In this document: piece after piece, positions 49,701 through 63,494 of the stretch | Numbering within the stretch: position 1 is the stretch's first letter | How the letters are laid out: every line of letters begins with the position of its first letter | NCBI GenBank assembly: GCA_013398015.1 | Contig: VZRR01010834.1 | Span: 1 to 64,000, forward strand | Source of the DNA: Oreocharis arfaki | Lineage: Eukaryota; Chordata; Aves; Passeriformes; Paramythiidae | Direction of reading: 5' to 3' | DNA: 64,000 bases | The notes under the pieces: generated by a model | Databases searched by the model: none | Seen by the model: the letters and a program-made list of their open reading frames with translations, nothing else | What the model was told of the DNA's origin: nothing | Translations under genes and position numbers: made by a program

Positions 49701-50379
49701 TGACAGACGTGTGATATTTCTCTGATTCTCTTCTGACTACCAACTCTTTTCATGTCGGGGACTTTCTGAACAGTATGTGGTTTCTGTTAGTACAGCAGCT
49801 TTTAGCACATCACTCTTCCAAGCAATAGTCCACGATTCTCCTGGAAACCATATAATTTTTTAGAATATCTGCAACATATGTTTGACAAGTCATCCCACAG
49901 GTGTCTCCACTACGGATTTAAGGGAGAGCCTCTTCTTTTTGAAGGCTCTGAATCTGCCTTCCCTCCTAACCGTGTACGTTTTTGTTTTGAAAGGCAGTGG
50001 TTAGTCTTCATCTTCCTTCCTCTGCAGATCTCCACAACATTGCCCTCAATTAATTCCCTTCCCAGACCTAAGTTTCAATTTACAGAAATGTTCTTTAATG
50101 GAAGCCATTCCACGTAGCTCATCATCCTTACCGAGCTTCCCCAAGCTTCTTCCAGTTCTAATAAACCTCTGAAGGCTCCAGAAATACACACACTGGGAAG
50201 CAACTGGAACATACACTCTTCTAATGATATTCTCAAAATTTATTCTATATTTTTTTACTCTAATATTTGGGTTGTGTTTTAGTGACCAATGAGTTCACAA
50301 TCTCACAGGATTGCCCATCACAATTCCCAAATCTTATTCCTCAAAGGTAATACTCAGCTCAAACTCATAATCTAATATA
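46786..50379. other. Putative PLAG1 intron sequence
   Basis: No gene recognised. It contains a (CAC)n-like run near 49344-49363 and A- and T-runs. A possible 29-nt micro-exon is discussed separately. Confidence 0.45.
48970..48998 (-). other. Possible 29-nt micro-exon
   Basis: On - the string T-run, CCTTTAAATTACAG, 29 bases, GTAAGT forms a strong acceptor-donor pair. Similar pairs arise by chance in this window (for example near 62.0 kb), so this is only a candidate. Confidence 0.15.
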
Positions 50380-50900
50380 TAATGGGGATTGTTCTGCCCA
50401 GTTATCCTTCTCAGTTATCATCATCATTTATCTGCACTGAATTTTATCACCCATTTTGTTGCACAGTCTTCCGCACTTTAATGTCCTTCCAATGTTCTCC
50501 ACAGCTGGCTCTCTTCTTCACAGCAAAGTTGCTCACCCAACTGCTCATCCCCTTACTGATACCATTCACGAACATGTTCCATAGATCTCTGTGGAACTTA
50601 ACTGGGACCCTCCTTTAACTGAGAATTGACCTCCCACTTCTACCCTTTGATCCTACCTCTTAAACTGTCATTTACTTGTGCAAAGACCTCCCTTCTTACA
50701 TTATTGCTTCTTAGTTTCCTTAAAAAGCCTTTTTGATAAAGTTCACTTTGATTTTTGAACCAGAACATCTTTACTTCTTGCTGATGCCTCCCACGAACTC
50801 CAATTCTCCAAGACAGGACTTGCTTACAAATGCTTCTTTGACTTTTCTCAAATTATCATTCCTATACAGGTGGCTACCAATTCTATGCCTTATTACAACA
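50380..50900 (-). mobile_element. Old amniote CR1/L3-type LINE fragment
   Basis: Read on +, the order of segments follows the reverse complement of the reverse-transcriptase region of old CR1 elements. These are ATTCACGAACATGTTCCATAG, then GGAACTTAACTGGGACCCTCC, then TTCTACCCTTTGATCCTACC, then GTGCAAAGACCTCCCTTCTTAC, then TAGTTTCCTTAAAAAGCC with GATAAAG. High divergence and no open frame mark an ancient insertion. Confidence 0.65.
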
Positions 50901-53900
50901 TCTACCAACCAAATACAGATTTCAGATTTGCCTGGTACAGGCCTGCCTGGCCCAGACCACACCTGAAACCATTATTTTACATACCTGCAATTCAGAAGAT
51001 TTTTCTGAACCTGAATACTTGAGCATGCACCATTTAGACAGCATAATTAGGCTGCAGAGCACAGACAGATCGGACAGGAAGTTACAAGTTTTGCTTTTTG
51101 AGACAGCCACCTAACAAATCATAACTAAAGATGTTTTTAACAGTTTCAGCTATCATTCAAGTAAAAGGGTTTCTAGTGCTCTAGTCCTGCTAGTTAACAC
51201 AAGCTCAAATAAGAAGGGCAAGTTGGTGGTTGAAAAAAATCTCAATACCTCATAGAAGCTGCAAGGACTGTACCAGGACAAGGCCTTTCACAAGAGTTGA
51301 TTTCCCTCATGGTGCTGCACTAGATGGTTGGGAAGATCAATTTTGGAACAAAAAGACAAATCATGCAGGACAGATATAAAGTGACTGACAGACAGGGTAG
51401 TCTCCCCAGTACATACACCACATCCCAGGTATAGGTGGCAACCATGCAGTCATGCAAAGCCTGTAGCAGAAGCCCAGTCCTGCCCTGAGTCACACTGCCT
51501 GAACAACATTGCCTGGGGGCAAAAGCTGTGACAGGGTTTAGCGCTGCTTTTTGGTAACCTTGGATTTTTGCATTATTTATTTGAGCTATTCCAACTAAAA
51601 TGCTGATCCTGGTTGCCCTGTTTCCTCTGCCTCTTATCCCAGCCCTCAAAGAAAAGCAACAAGTAAGAAAGACTGGCCAATTTCCAAGCAGCCACTAACT
51701 TCCAATACAACCTACAGTCAAGGAACTGCTGTTCTATCTGAAAAGAAAACACTTCACAGATTATTGTAGCTTTACAGTAAATAGACTGTTACATTTAGTC
51801 ATGATTGCTTTTGCTACTACTGCTACAGCTGTGATGGTGGATGATGGTATCAATGACCTTATGAGCTAAAACACAAAAGCCTTGGGGAAGGATAACTGAA
51901 AATGCAGACTATTTAGTGTAATACCAAAGCAAATCCCTCTTCAAAGCTGTAACCAGTGAGCCTTTCTGAAGCTGCACAGCACAGACACCGAATGTATTTC
52001 TGACTCTGTTCAGGTACCAGCTTTGTCTGTGCAATGCTGTTAGCACACACCTAAACAGCTTACTCTGACTAGAGTGACTTCTCAGAGTGCCCACAAGCCC
52101 TGCTGCTATGAGAGCACCCTTGTGAATGAGGTAAGTACATAGCTCCCCATTTGTTCCCATTTCTCATTTGGCGTGTTGAGTATTCTGCTCAGAGCACTGT
52201 GATGCCATGCAATGCAATTTGGGATGCACATCTCAATCCATAAGAATTCTGAGATTTGATGCCAGATTAGTGAACAACTAAAAGCAGTCATGCATAATTT
52301 AGAGCTACTCAACTGAACACTGCAGTGGGAGATAAGCCAGGCAGTTAGCATCCAGAATAGCCACCTGGATTACAAAATCCGGATTCAAGTGACTGGCAGC
52401 AATGACTGGATCAGTTTCAGGCAGCAAAGCCAGAATCTGCTAGAAATCCACACAGATTCTGTCCTTGAGCTGCACCAACAGAAAACCATTGTGGGAGCTC
52501 CTGTCAGCCTGATGAAATGTCATAACAAGTGACATGGTTGTGGTCACCAAAAAACTTTACCATTAAATTACAAGGTAATCATCTTGTTATTGGCAGGACA
52601 ACCAAGTCAGGAAGGCTGACAGTAGCATGAGGTTTTTCCATGTCGTGTCAAGGGACAGAGATAGGGCTCCCTGCTATTCCCTGTTCACAGAAGCAGGTTG
52701 TGAAATGCATACGTCTTGCCCTACTCTGTCCCAGCTCCACCTCCCAAACACAGTGGCTTAAGACTTTCTCAGTCTTGCTGGACACAGTTTACCACAGGAA
52801 GCATTCACCAACACTGGGTGACCTACAATGAAAGACCCTGATGTCCTGAAATATAAATTCTATTCTCCACAGTCTAAGACACCAGGCCACTTACAAGTTC
52901 TCCTCTTTTTTAAAGCAACTCAGTAGACTTTGCTTCCCTGATTTCAAGCCCACATTAAGTGATGTGAGAAAAACACATGCAAGACTTTGCCTTGAACAGC
53001 TGCAAACTGCTAGTAGGGCAGGCTTCCAGAAAGGTGGAAGGAAGATGGTGACAAAAAAGATGGAATAAAAATAGTCTTATGACTGTATGGTATGCATCAA
53101 TGTTTCATGCACGTTACGGGAAAAAATTCTGGAGGGCAGACGGAAACATGAAACAGAGATGCTTTTGTGAATCCCAAAGAATGTCTTCCTCTAAAGTGGT
53201 GTCCTACAAGACACTTGAGCTCCCTTCTTGCTGTGGAAAAGTAGCTCCAGCCTAGCAAAAAATTTGCAATCAAAAAGATATGTTTAGTTTAATTTTATTG
53301 TTTAAAAGTTGTGAGGAGATGAGTTTTACAATAGTTGTGTGTTCAATTTTTCAGGCAGGTGTTTAGACAAATGGATTTATTTACTGATTTAGCTGACAGT
53401 GAATTTTTTTCAATGAAAAATAATGACCTTAAAAACAAAGTAAATCTTGCACAGAGTGCTCCTCTAGATGATACATACAAGAATACGACTAGTCAGGAAA
53501 CATTTCAGCTCAACTGATGTAGCAGTCTCAATATGAAACATCTTCTATGTTTTGCAGGGTGCTGGAGGTAAAATGCTTGACCGGTGTTTTGTTAGAACTG
53601 TTTACGTTTAGCACCTTTGTATTGCCTGTTTCTTATCCCCTTCCAGAAATGCATAATCCATCACAATCTTCTGGGGGTTCTGCAGGAAACCCTCCTTTCA
53701 CCACTCTGCCTTTGCTGAGCTGACAATTTCAAGGTTCAGATCCACCTTTCATTTATCTTCTGAAATCTGATGGCTATCTTTTAGCTACTAATTACCCTCT
53801 TCATAGGGGCTGCAGCTTTTTTATGTGCTATGAGAAATCAGAAAAAATAAAGATGTTACTAGTCACCCTACTCATTACAAAGTCTATTTTAATACTCCTA

Positions 53901-55958
53901 ACTAGTTTCTTCTCTCATGACCACATTTAGATTCTTTTCTCACAGTTTCTCTTTTCACCGTGTGCCCTTCAAAACTGCAAGATGCCTTCCAAATTACTTC
54001 CACATACTACTTATGCTCTCGTAGGCTTTTCTGAGACATACGTAATGGGGTAAGTTGGTTGCTATTGTTTCAAAACTTGAAATGGTCAGACACTGTTGGA
54101 GAGGGAATTTGAGTATAAAGGGTTCTGGTTTTGGTTGTTTGTTGGTTTTTTCTTTGTTTTCAAAGAAAAAACTAATACGGATTACATATTTAACCGCATA
54201 CATGGGAAACCAGCTGTCCTTATGTTGAAGGGATTACTCCCTAATAAATTCCCGGGGGACTCAAGGGCCTCCTTTATAAAGACAACAGGCAAACTGTGAT
54301 AATGCACTGCAAGGTTACCTATCAATAAGCTTCATCCAGAAGTGTCAGAGGAGCATTTCCTTAAAGGGGAAAAAAAAAAACCCCAAACCAAAAACACAAC
54401 ACCTCCTTTACTTGCACTTTTTGCACCAAATCTCCCTCTTACACACTATTTTCACTTTTTTATGGCTTCTGAAAACTGCTGTAAAATACACTGCAAAGCT
54501 AAGAAAAATCTGGAGCAGCTTTTAGAGCTACACAAGCTCATTCTACTACACAGAAGATTTAGAACAGCAACACAGTTCAAAATTCTTTGTGTACTTCACC
54601 CTGAGTGAAGATTGAGCACACTAACGAAACTCCGCGACAGCACAGCTTTATATTTGAGACTGCTCTAGGATGAATAAACACTCTCAGCATGACTAAGGTC
54701 TGGAGCAGGGGGGCAGCATAACCAAAGCTGGGGAAGGCTGTGATTAGCCAGGAGGAAATGAGAGGAGATCAAATCAGCTGAGAAAGGAGGCAGAAAAGTG
54801 TGAATCATGTCTGGGACCTGGCACAGCAAAGAAATATATCATTGAAGCTTTAAAGTTAAGACTGATGAAAGGAGGACATTTTACTGAGGGGAAGAAGAGT
54901 GAAGAAAAAAAAATGCAAAAGCATCAAAAAGTGTGATCAAGAGCTCTTGTAATTGTGGAGTCAGGTACTGGACAAACTACAAAACATGAGTCAGCAGCAC
55001 AGATGTGACAGTCACTGATGGGAGGAAGGCAAACCAACACTTGCTAAGCTGAAGGATGTTGCACAGGCAGAGGTGCAGGCAGCAGCAAGAGGAAGCAGTC
55101 TCATACAACACCATCCATTCTCTGTGTCTGTGCACATCCCTGAACACATGACTTCCTCCAACCTTCAGCCTTCAACTATCTCCCCTTGCACCCAACATGA
55201 GGAGCGGAGCTCCAGGGAGCATGGAGCCATGCCACAGCTTCAGCTCAGCTGGGACAGGCAGCCCCTTGCTGTGTCTAACTGGGCTGGGCTGCTTCGTGCC
55301 CTGCCCACAGCCCCAGGGCCTCCAAGGCAGGGAGTAGGCAAAGTGCTCCACGGTGACATCTGCACTTCAAGCAGGGTCAGCACTCTCCTGGAGATCTCCA
55401 AGCTTCCCAAACAGGGCAAGGTAGGTACGGACAGAGTTGCAAAGATTTGGACAGTGAGGATAACTGATCTGGGCAGTTAAGATAACTTGATGCTACTCCT
55501 CATGAAATGGGTCTTTTACACAGAGGGTAGAGGGTGCAGAGAACAAGAGGAAGGAGAATACATGGAGGTACCAGGGAGCTGATACAGTCAAGTTTCTGAG
55601 AAGTCTTTCACTACAGCTGGACTGGTAAGTAGGCAAGGCTAGCTGAGCAAGGACCAGGGAGAAGGGTAGGGGATACTGACAGTAAAGGCTGATACTCTGG
55701 GTGAAAGAGAAATGAAAGGATGGAGGGACAGTAGCTGGAGTGCAGAAGTTTAGAGGTACTCAGTGAGTGACAGCCCATCTGTGTGGATGAGGAGCTCACA
55801 GAAAATAAATAAAACAGGAGTCTAATGATATAAGTTTGAGAATGGCTAAATTAAATGGTAAGGGAAAGGCTGCTACCTGAGTGATGGAGCGATGCTCCAG
55901 AAAAAGTACTTTAAACTCTTCTATGAAGTTATTGTGCAATTGGACATGCAATACTTAC
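50901..55958. other. Putative PLAG1 intron sequence
   Basis: No gene, RNA or clear repeat recognised. ORFs (up to 135 aa) lack domains or splice support. Confidence 0.45.
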
Positions 55959-56022
55959 CGGATCAGTTTCCTCCTCCAGCTGCCACAGGATCCTGAAGCC
56001 GTTTCTTGGGTATTGTGCACAG
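55959..56022 (-). other. Candidate non-coding leader exon of PLAG1 (64 nt)
   Basis: On the - strand a good acceptor (GTGTCTCCTCAG, AG at 56024-56023) and a near-perfect donor (ATCCG/GTAAGTATT, GT at 55958-55957) enclose 64 bases. The orientation fits PLAG1. Upstream lies a (CCCAGG)n patch at about 56047-56069. Evidence is splice-site shape only. Confidence 0.3.
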
Positions 56023-59000
56023 CTGAGGAGACACAGTGCTTTGCAGCAGGCCCAGGCCCAGGCCCAGGCAGACACTACGGCATAGGTGAGGCTACTGACT
56101 TTTTTTTGCTGTTGGTTTTTTTTTTGGTTGTTTTTTTTTTTTTTTAACCCAGTTACCTCAGGCCTCTGTTGTGGCACTGTGCACCATCTGAGAGAAAAGA
56201 AGTAATTCACTCCTGGATTTGGTGGCAATGTCACTTGCAAAGCCACATCCCTGAGCATGTATGAGGGCACTGATCAAGAATTCTGTTGAGTTTCTTTGTC
56301 TTTTGCTATATCCTTTGTGCTGATTCATTCCTAAGGCCAGGTCCAGGTGTGCTTTCTGTCTTTCACTTATGTGGGTAGTGACCTGTACCTGTCCATCCCG
56401 TAACAATTCATATCCAAGTAGGCTCAGTCATATATGAACTGGAGGCCACCAGAGCCTTGACAGACTCTTCAAAACTAATTGATTATTATAACCAACATTC
56501 TTGCAACCTCCACCACAAAAAGCAGCACTCTTGCCTACCTGCCAACATGTACGGAGCATCTACCTCTACTCAGGATGATCCTGGAGTAAAGCAGGACATG
56601 GGTAGTGAGCCAGGTGGGAAGAAATAAAAACTCCAGCGCATTATAAGCAATCAACCCAAATAAACCTTGAGTGGAACCCAGCTCAACACAACAAGCACTC
56701 ACTACAGTCAGTAGTCCTTTGTGATGCAACATTGAGAATTCAGTTCAGCATGGACACATGATGCTGTAAGAGGAACTGCACCATGTTCAAGGTAACACCC
56801 TACTGTGGACAAAGCCATAGTGAATTGGATTTGTTAATTACTTCTCAGTAATCATCAGCCTAGACATTCTTTCTCACTTCATCCATTTTAAAGTTCACAA
56901 AGGGACAATTCTACCTATTGTCTGCTTGAGTGAATCCTATGTTTCCACACTTAGAAAAGGAAAATAGAAGTAGAGAATGGAAAATGCAGTGAATTTTGCA
57001 TGAGGTTTCTATTTGAGAAAATTATTTTTCAGCATATACGAAGAATATCATAATGTAAAAAAAAAAAAAAAAGACAAAAATCCCCACAATGAGTTATTCC
57101 TCATCCTCTACCTTTAAGAGACTACTCTAATAGATAATACAAACGCATTTGTAGTAACTGTATTCAAGCATCTTCCGTAAGCCACTAAGACATCAAAGGA
57201 ATGGGTCAGGTGGATATGTACATTTCAGATCTGCTAAGTCCTGGTCCCACCTCTCTCACACCCCCCTCTGCAATTTTAAGAAAAGCAACTCATATCTAAG
57301 GCGTATCAGCCTACACATTTTTATCAACTTCAAGTCCTTCCTTAAAGAAAGAAACAAAACTACTTAACCAAATCCAGCCAACCTCTCTGTCAAGTCTTCC
57401 CTCCTCCTGCAACGAGACCCATCCATGCCTAGTTTCAAAAGTGCAGCCCTAACCACTGTGCTCTTTCAGAGCCTCCACTGGCCATGAGAAGCTGCAGAGC
57501 CACATTCCTCCTTCCAAGGCTTCCCTGCTCTGGTGGCAAAACCCAGGGAATCACTTCAGCTCCTTGCTGCAAAAGCCTGTAGGTCACTGTGCCTCGCAAA
57601 CCAAGTCTTGGAGATTTCTATTAGATCCACAGGATGTTCTTTATTTACAAAGGCCTGGATATTAAGAAGACGCCACTACAAAAAGGAGGAGTATTTATTT
57701 ACAGATATCATTAGCAATTTACAAGAAAATGAAATAAATAGGTCACACAAGAACAGCTGAAGCACTGAGTAGCTAACTGGATGTTTCAGCTATCTTAAAT
57801 TCAGTATTGCATCAAATGCTGTAAGAGAGCGACAGATCACAAATGCCAAGTTAGTCATTTTCAGTAACAGTTCTCATGGAATTTTTTCCTTCTAAATAAT
57901 CAAAACAATTGGTCATTGGTCCTTATAAGGAAAAGTGCCATACGAAACAGAATTTCATAAAATACAGCTGTTTTAACTTCACAGCTCCCTCCAGCATATC
58001 CGCAGCACCTGAATTTTGGTGCTGTATTTTTATGTTTGTGTCTGTTGTTTTCTTCTTTTTTTTTTTTTTTAAACAAGATGACAAGATAAAGCTATTAAAA
58101 TTATTGGCAGTGGAGTAACTTGTTCAGATTCAGAGCAACAGGTTTCATCTGTTCTTATGACAGACACTCAATAAAGCCACAGCATAGCAAATTTTAAATG
58201 AATAAACACCAAAACTTGGTTTTTTAACAGCAAAGTATTAGCCTGTGGATTAACTGCCAGAAGGTAACATACAGTTAGACAGACAAGATTTACATAGATA
58301 ACTGGATCATCCAGAATCGTAATATGATTTCAAGAGGGCTTCAGGAAAAAATAATACCAACCCTCTTTTTCCAGGACAAAATACAAATCAGCAGAGAGTC
58401 AAATAAGAGAGGATCATTCTCCTCTGTGTCTTACAGTTATACCACTCCTTGAGGCATCTGATAGCACCTAATATCAAGAAAAAACACAGGACTAGACAGA
58501 ACAGTAGTCAGAATTCCTGCATTGTATGAGATCTAGAAAGGATAACACTTTTGTGGACTCCATAGAGCAGCCTCCCATCTTCCTAGAGCACCTTTTGAAA
58601 CATGCAGTTGAGCTTGCCTCGAGTATAGCAAAGCACATGTTTTAAGACCTCAGGCACTGGGATACCCGCCAAGTCACAACAAATATGTATACATAATCTA
58701 ATCTACTTAAATTCTGAGTGGAAACTCAGTGCCCTTCAGGTATATCCCTCAAGGCTACGAATAGTATGCTTGTCAGACAGGATGAAGTTTCCCTCTGCAA
58801 TAACTGAGCGCTTCCGGCACCTAACCACGCCTCCCAGCTTCGTCCAAACCCAAAGATCACGGAGGGAGGAGTCATCAGCATGAAGGTGAGAAGCTTCACA
58901 AATAGGGGCAAAATGAGATCAGGCAAGAGGAAGCAGAGACAAATTATAGGTGGATTAGGAACAACAATGCTGTCTCAATCAAACAGTCACAAGAAAGCCC

Positions 59001-61100
59001 TCTTTTCCCTTCACCCCTCCCTTTATGAGGCAGATGGCAAGTTGGTAAAAGAAAATCCCCAAAACAGAGACTCCTGTGAAGAGGAGGAGGGAGACTAAAA
59101 AGTGAAACGAAGCCAAGCAGAGGCAAAAGCAGCAGTGTGAACAAATTGCAAGGCAATGCTGGGGAGAGGGTTTTTCACATCGTTGGTACGGACGCCTTTT
59201 CTTAGGAAAAAGTGGCTAGAAAGAAAGCCAATTAAATCCTTTGGAGCCCTTAAGGGCTTCTACTGTTAAAAATAAAAATAACAAAACAAAAATCAAAACA
59301 GTTTAGGATACAGATGAATGTAAACACACAGAGGCATGTGTTGACAGCAAAAAGCAGTAACTGTTGTCTTCTAAAAGGATGGAATATTACTGTTTTTCTT
59401 TAAAAGCAGGTGACTATTGAGTATGAAATTTCATACTGCACTTGTTTCTATGACCTATGAACCCTCTGTTAAGAAAAGCTAAACAACTGGATAAATTTTA
59501 ATAAGAGATCTTTGCATTTGGACTCTAGAAGAAAAATTTCACTGGCAGCCTTACTTCCTACCACTAACCAGTCACTTAAAATATAATATCTACTAATCCT
59601 TTAAAACACTTGGTCTAATTGCACACAATAATGGTCAGCTTTATGTGAAGCAGATCTAGTGTACTCTATGCTACTTATTTTAGCAAGTTTTTTCTTTACT
59701 TCTAACAGATAATGTTACAGTTACAAATTCCAAACTGCAAATGCCCTGCTTACCAAAAATCTGAGTGCCAGAGGGAGGAAAGGGAGATGTGGAGACTCGT
59801 GCCCATTCCATCAGTGTTTGTAACTGCCCAAATGAGCAGCCTTTAAGAAAAAAAAGCAATACCTGTGAACATGAAGCATGGATTCCTGACCAGCTAAGGC
59901 TGGGTAACAGTCTGGCAGCACGGCACCCACCCAAGCCTTCTATCAGTAAGAACACATGAAAAAGTAACACACAGGAACTCGGCCATGGAAACTGCATTTC
60001 TTTCCTGCCTCCTATCATCTCGCAGCAATGTGCCAGAGTAAAGGAAGGTGTGCATCCCCTTCTGCAGGAAGAGCTGGAAGCTCATCTTACTAAACCACAT
60101 TTGTTATACATTATCAACCACACACAATACACTTATTTATGACCTGTAGTTTCCACCCCTCTCTCCAAACTCACCCAGTCCCGCCACCTTGCACAAGCTG
60201 CCACCATGACTAGTGCTGGGGGGAAACATCTGCTAAAGAAAAGGGTACAAAACGGTCAAAAAGAGCTTGGGTTATGCAAATGAATGGCTAAGAAAAAAGA
60301 CTCACTACCAAAACAGGTACAATGGCCTGATGATTTCAACACGTTTCTTTCTGAAATCACTTGTTTCCCTACCAAAGCAGGGGGGTGCTTTTGGAGGAGC
60401 CCTTCCTAAATGAAAATATGAGAATGTATAAGACATTTACATTTTATTTTCTCATTGCTCTCCTAGTTGTCACCAAAACTTTGAGGTTTGTACCCAAAAG
60501 GCTGTACTTGCCAAGATGAGAGCTGGTATTTCCCTTGAATTACACACAAACCAGCACTGTGAGGCAACAACTTTTCAAAACAAAATTCAACACAAAACAA
60601 ACCCCTGTAAAATCACTCATAATAGATACAGCTATGGTAAAGATAATTGCTGGTAGTTAACCTCAAGGCCTGATCCTTCATCAGATTTGATAGCCTCCTT
60701 GGCAAGCAAATTCAGCAGTTACCTTCTCATCTCTGGATCCAACCCCAAAAGCAAAGCAGCTATCTCCAGAATTAGGTAACTCCATCCTAGCAAGCACCTT
60801 GTTTACTGGGTCAACCATAGGGGGAGGCAACCATGCCCAGCCAACATGCCAAACTGGCCAGACACAAGCCATCTCCTTGCTGGAAGCCAGACCATGCGGC
60901 CAAAGCTGCTGAGCTTTTCAGCTTTCCATCCATGAGCAGCTCAGAGACAGGGGTAACAGCTCTGGCACAGGACCTTGGCTAATGCTTTGGGATTGGAGAT
61001 GGACACATCTGTCCAGCTGTCCTGTTAAAGACAGCACACATCAGCACTCTGTTAGTCTGCCCAGAGCTTAGTTATTTTCAGCATGCCTCCTCACTGAAAG
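56023..61100. other. Putative PLAG1 intron or upstream sequence
   Basis: No gene recognised. A T/G-rich tract lies at 56100-56148, with poly(A)/poly(T) runs near 57060 and 58060. ORFs are unsupported. Confidence 0.45.
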
Positions 61101-61106
61101 AGTTCA

Positions 61107-61277
61107 GTGCTTTCCTTTCCTTTTCCCTTTCCTTTTTCCTTTCCCTTTCCTTTTCCTTTCCTTTTTCCTTTCCCCTTTCCCTTTCCTTTTTCCTTTCCCC
61201 TTTCCCTTTCCTTTTTCCTTTCCTTTTTCCCTTTCCTTTTTCCTTTCCTTTTTCCTTTCCTGTCCTGTCCTTTTTCT
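61107..61277. repeat. Polypyrimidine (CCTTTTCCTTT)n tract
   Basis: About 170 bases of almost uninterrupted C/T on the + strand, built of TTTCC/CCTTTTCC/CCCTTTCC units (purine-only on the - strand). It generates mock ORFs: Phe/Pro/Leu/Ser-rich on + and Lys/Arg/Glu/Gly-rich on -, none of which is a gene. Confidence 0.92.
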
Positions 61278-61595
61278 GTGCCATTTAGGCAATGTTTTAT
61301 TGCCTACAACATTCAAGTTAACCCTAGAGAGCTAAAACAGTCAAATTAACCCTACAGAAAGAATTCCAACCATTTCCATGCAGTCTAAGTCTTTGGAGTG
61401 GCTTTGTGCCAGCAGAAGAGGAAGCAGAGAAGAGCCACCGCCTCATGAACAGGGATGATCAGTTCAGGATTCCCACATCTCTAGACCCAAGAGCATGCAC
61501 AGATTTCCTGTGGTCTCTTGGTCCTAACTGTACTGAGTAGCCATCCAGAGTCAGGAATGGCAGCAATTTCAGCACCCTGCTGGACAAGGGGATTT

Positions 61596-61667
61596 GGCAC
61601 CAGCTCTGTCTGGCAGACCCAACATTTAAGAGGCACCAGCTCTGTCTGGCAGACCCAACATTTAAGA
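61596..61667. repeat. 36-bp tandem duplication
   Basis: The unit starting GGCACCAGCTCTGTCTGGCA occurs twice without a mismatch (61596-61631, 61632-61667), followed by a partial diverged third unit starting GGAACCAACTCGACGGAGCAG. A small, recent minisatellite. Confidence 0.9.
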
Positions 61668-61699
61668 GGAACCAACTCGACGGAGCAGACTAATGGAGT

Positions 61700-63494
61700 A
61701 TCATGGCACTGAGAGAAGCTCTCACCTTAGCAGGATTGAAGAAAGGTACTAAATGACCAAGTTCATATTATTATTGCAAATGCATAAATCTCCCTGAAGA
61801 AACTTGGTGCAATCTAAGTTTGCTAAACATCTACAGTCACAACAGAGAGCACTGGGCAACTGTTTGAACTCACTACTCCTACTAGAGTGAAAACAATGTA
61901 GAAGTTTACAGTCCTCTGCACCGCAGATGGCTGTCAACCACAGAGACCAACACAGGGCCTTCTGAAAGGTGAATTTTTAAAAAAAAGTCCACCACACTTA
62001 CATAACCCTTCATATTGAAATACTGTCTTCTGATTTAACAGGAAGCAAGGCTGTGATGTGACGGAACATTCTCAGAACAGCATCAAATCCAAGTACACAC
62101 TTTTTGCCTCATTTCAGTATTGAGAAAGGTGGAGAAAATTATCTGGACATACAACTAATGATGATAGCATGGCCTCCTGCTTGGAGCACATTTCCAACGA
62201 TAGATTAAAAACATGAAAGTAAAGAGAAAACCAAACAAAACGTCACACGATTTTTAAAAGCCAAACCATGTCAAACACCCAGCTCTTCTTCAGCATTACA
62301 AATAGTCTTTATACAAAAGAAGCATAACACTTTTAGTCTCATTCAGTAAGGAATTTGCTACATTACCACCTGAGCAGTAGTGTAGCAACCTGTACCACCT
62401 GAGCAGTAATTTGTTGAGCTGAGAAGAGAGGAGTTAATTCAAGAATAGTGTGGCAGGAAAAGCAGCAGATCAAGAGGAGATGACAACAGATTTCTTTCAG
62501 AAAAAGGTGGAAGGATATTAGTTATGGACTTCTGCCAAGACTGGTCTTTAGTCTTTTTTGATTCAACATTTTCATTTAGAAATTTTTTTTATGCCTTTAA
62601 GTGAGCACTACAAAAATATGCAGATAATATGAAACTAGGAGGTAGCAGAAGTACAGTGCAGACTGAAACAACACACAAGAAAAATGGTAACAAATCTTAA
62701 GGACAGAAACAAGACTAAAAGTAACAACAAAGAACAGAGTAATGCTCTTAGAGACTAGTGGTTTCTGCTGCAAGTGATGAACTGTTAGTTGGAAGCAGCA
62801 GAGAAGGAAAAAATTTGTGTATAACCCTCCTATAAGCAGCTAGTAAAAGTCACTAAAGAGAGCTGGTTCAGAGAAAGGAAAATATAATGATTCAAAAAAG
62901 CAGCTGTATTTTCAGTGCAGGAAGGGACATAAAGATGCTACTATAGCGGACTACCAAGATCTTGCGGGGAACATCATGTATAAATCTGGCAGTACAAGTT
63001 CACAAAAGATTTATCTGGGATAGCGCAACTAAACATCTGACCAAAGGAAAAAAAAAAGACTAAAGTTCTTAATAAGTACACCAAAGAGACAGTCAGCAGG
63101 GCTGGAACAAAGAAGTGCAAGTGTTAGCTTATCAAAATAAATTTAGGCTGGAAATAAAAAGGCTTTCTAGACAACAAAACACTGGCTTTAAGTTTACATG
63201 GAAAAAACTTCACTAGTTTGCCAGTGGCTCTATATAGGTTCACAGAGACAGACATGGTTTCTGTGACAGCGAGGCATCTGGCTCAGCCAGGGTGATTTGT
63301 TCCAGTTCTGGGTGATTTGTTCCGGTTCGGGGTCCCTGAATACTTGTTGCAATACAGTGATGGTCCTTGCAGGCCAGAGCAAAAGTCCATCAGCCCAGCA
63401 GCCTTACTCCAGGAACAGCCAGCAGCAGATCATGAAGAAGACACAGTATTTTGGGGAAGTGTCACCACTTGTGATTTAGGGACTTAGACATCTA
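61700..63494. other. Putative PLAG1 intron or upstream sequence
   Basis: No gene seen. Short direct repeats: a 16-mer TACCACCTGAGCAGTA at 62364-62379 and 62393-62408, and a 20-base period tandem GGGTGATTTGTTCC at 63290 and 63310. Confidence 0.45.

Noticed and set aside
53335..53517. 60-aa ORF preceded by an acceptor-like TTTTTCAG
   Set aside because: No recognised motif and no donor or partner exon; likely chance.
61078..61349. Lys/Arg/Glu-rich ORFs (-) and Phe/Pro/Leu/Ser-rich ORF (+)
   Set aside because: Pure translation of the polypyrimidine simple repeat.
62006..62033. - strand 28-nt candidate exon with GTAAGT donor
   Set aside because: The acceptor is weak and the exon very short; it shows such pairs arise by chance and lowers confidence in the 48.97 kb micro-exon.
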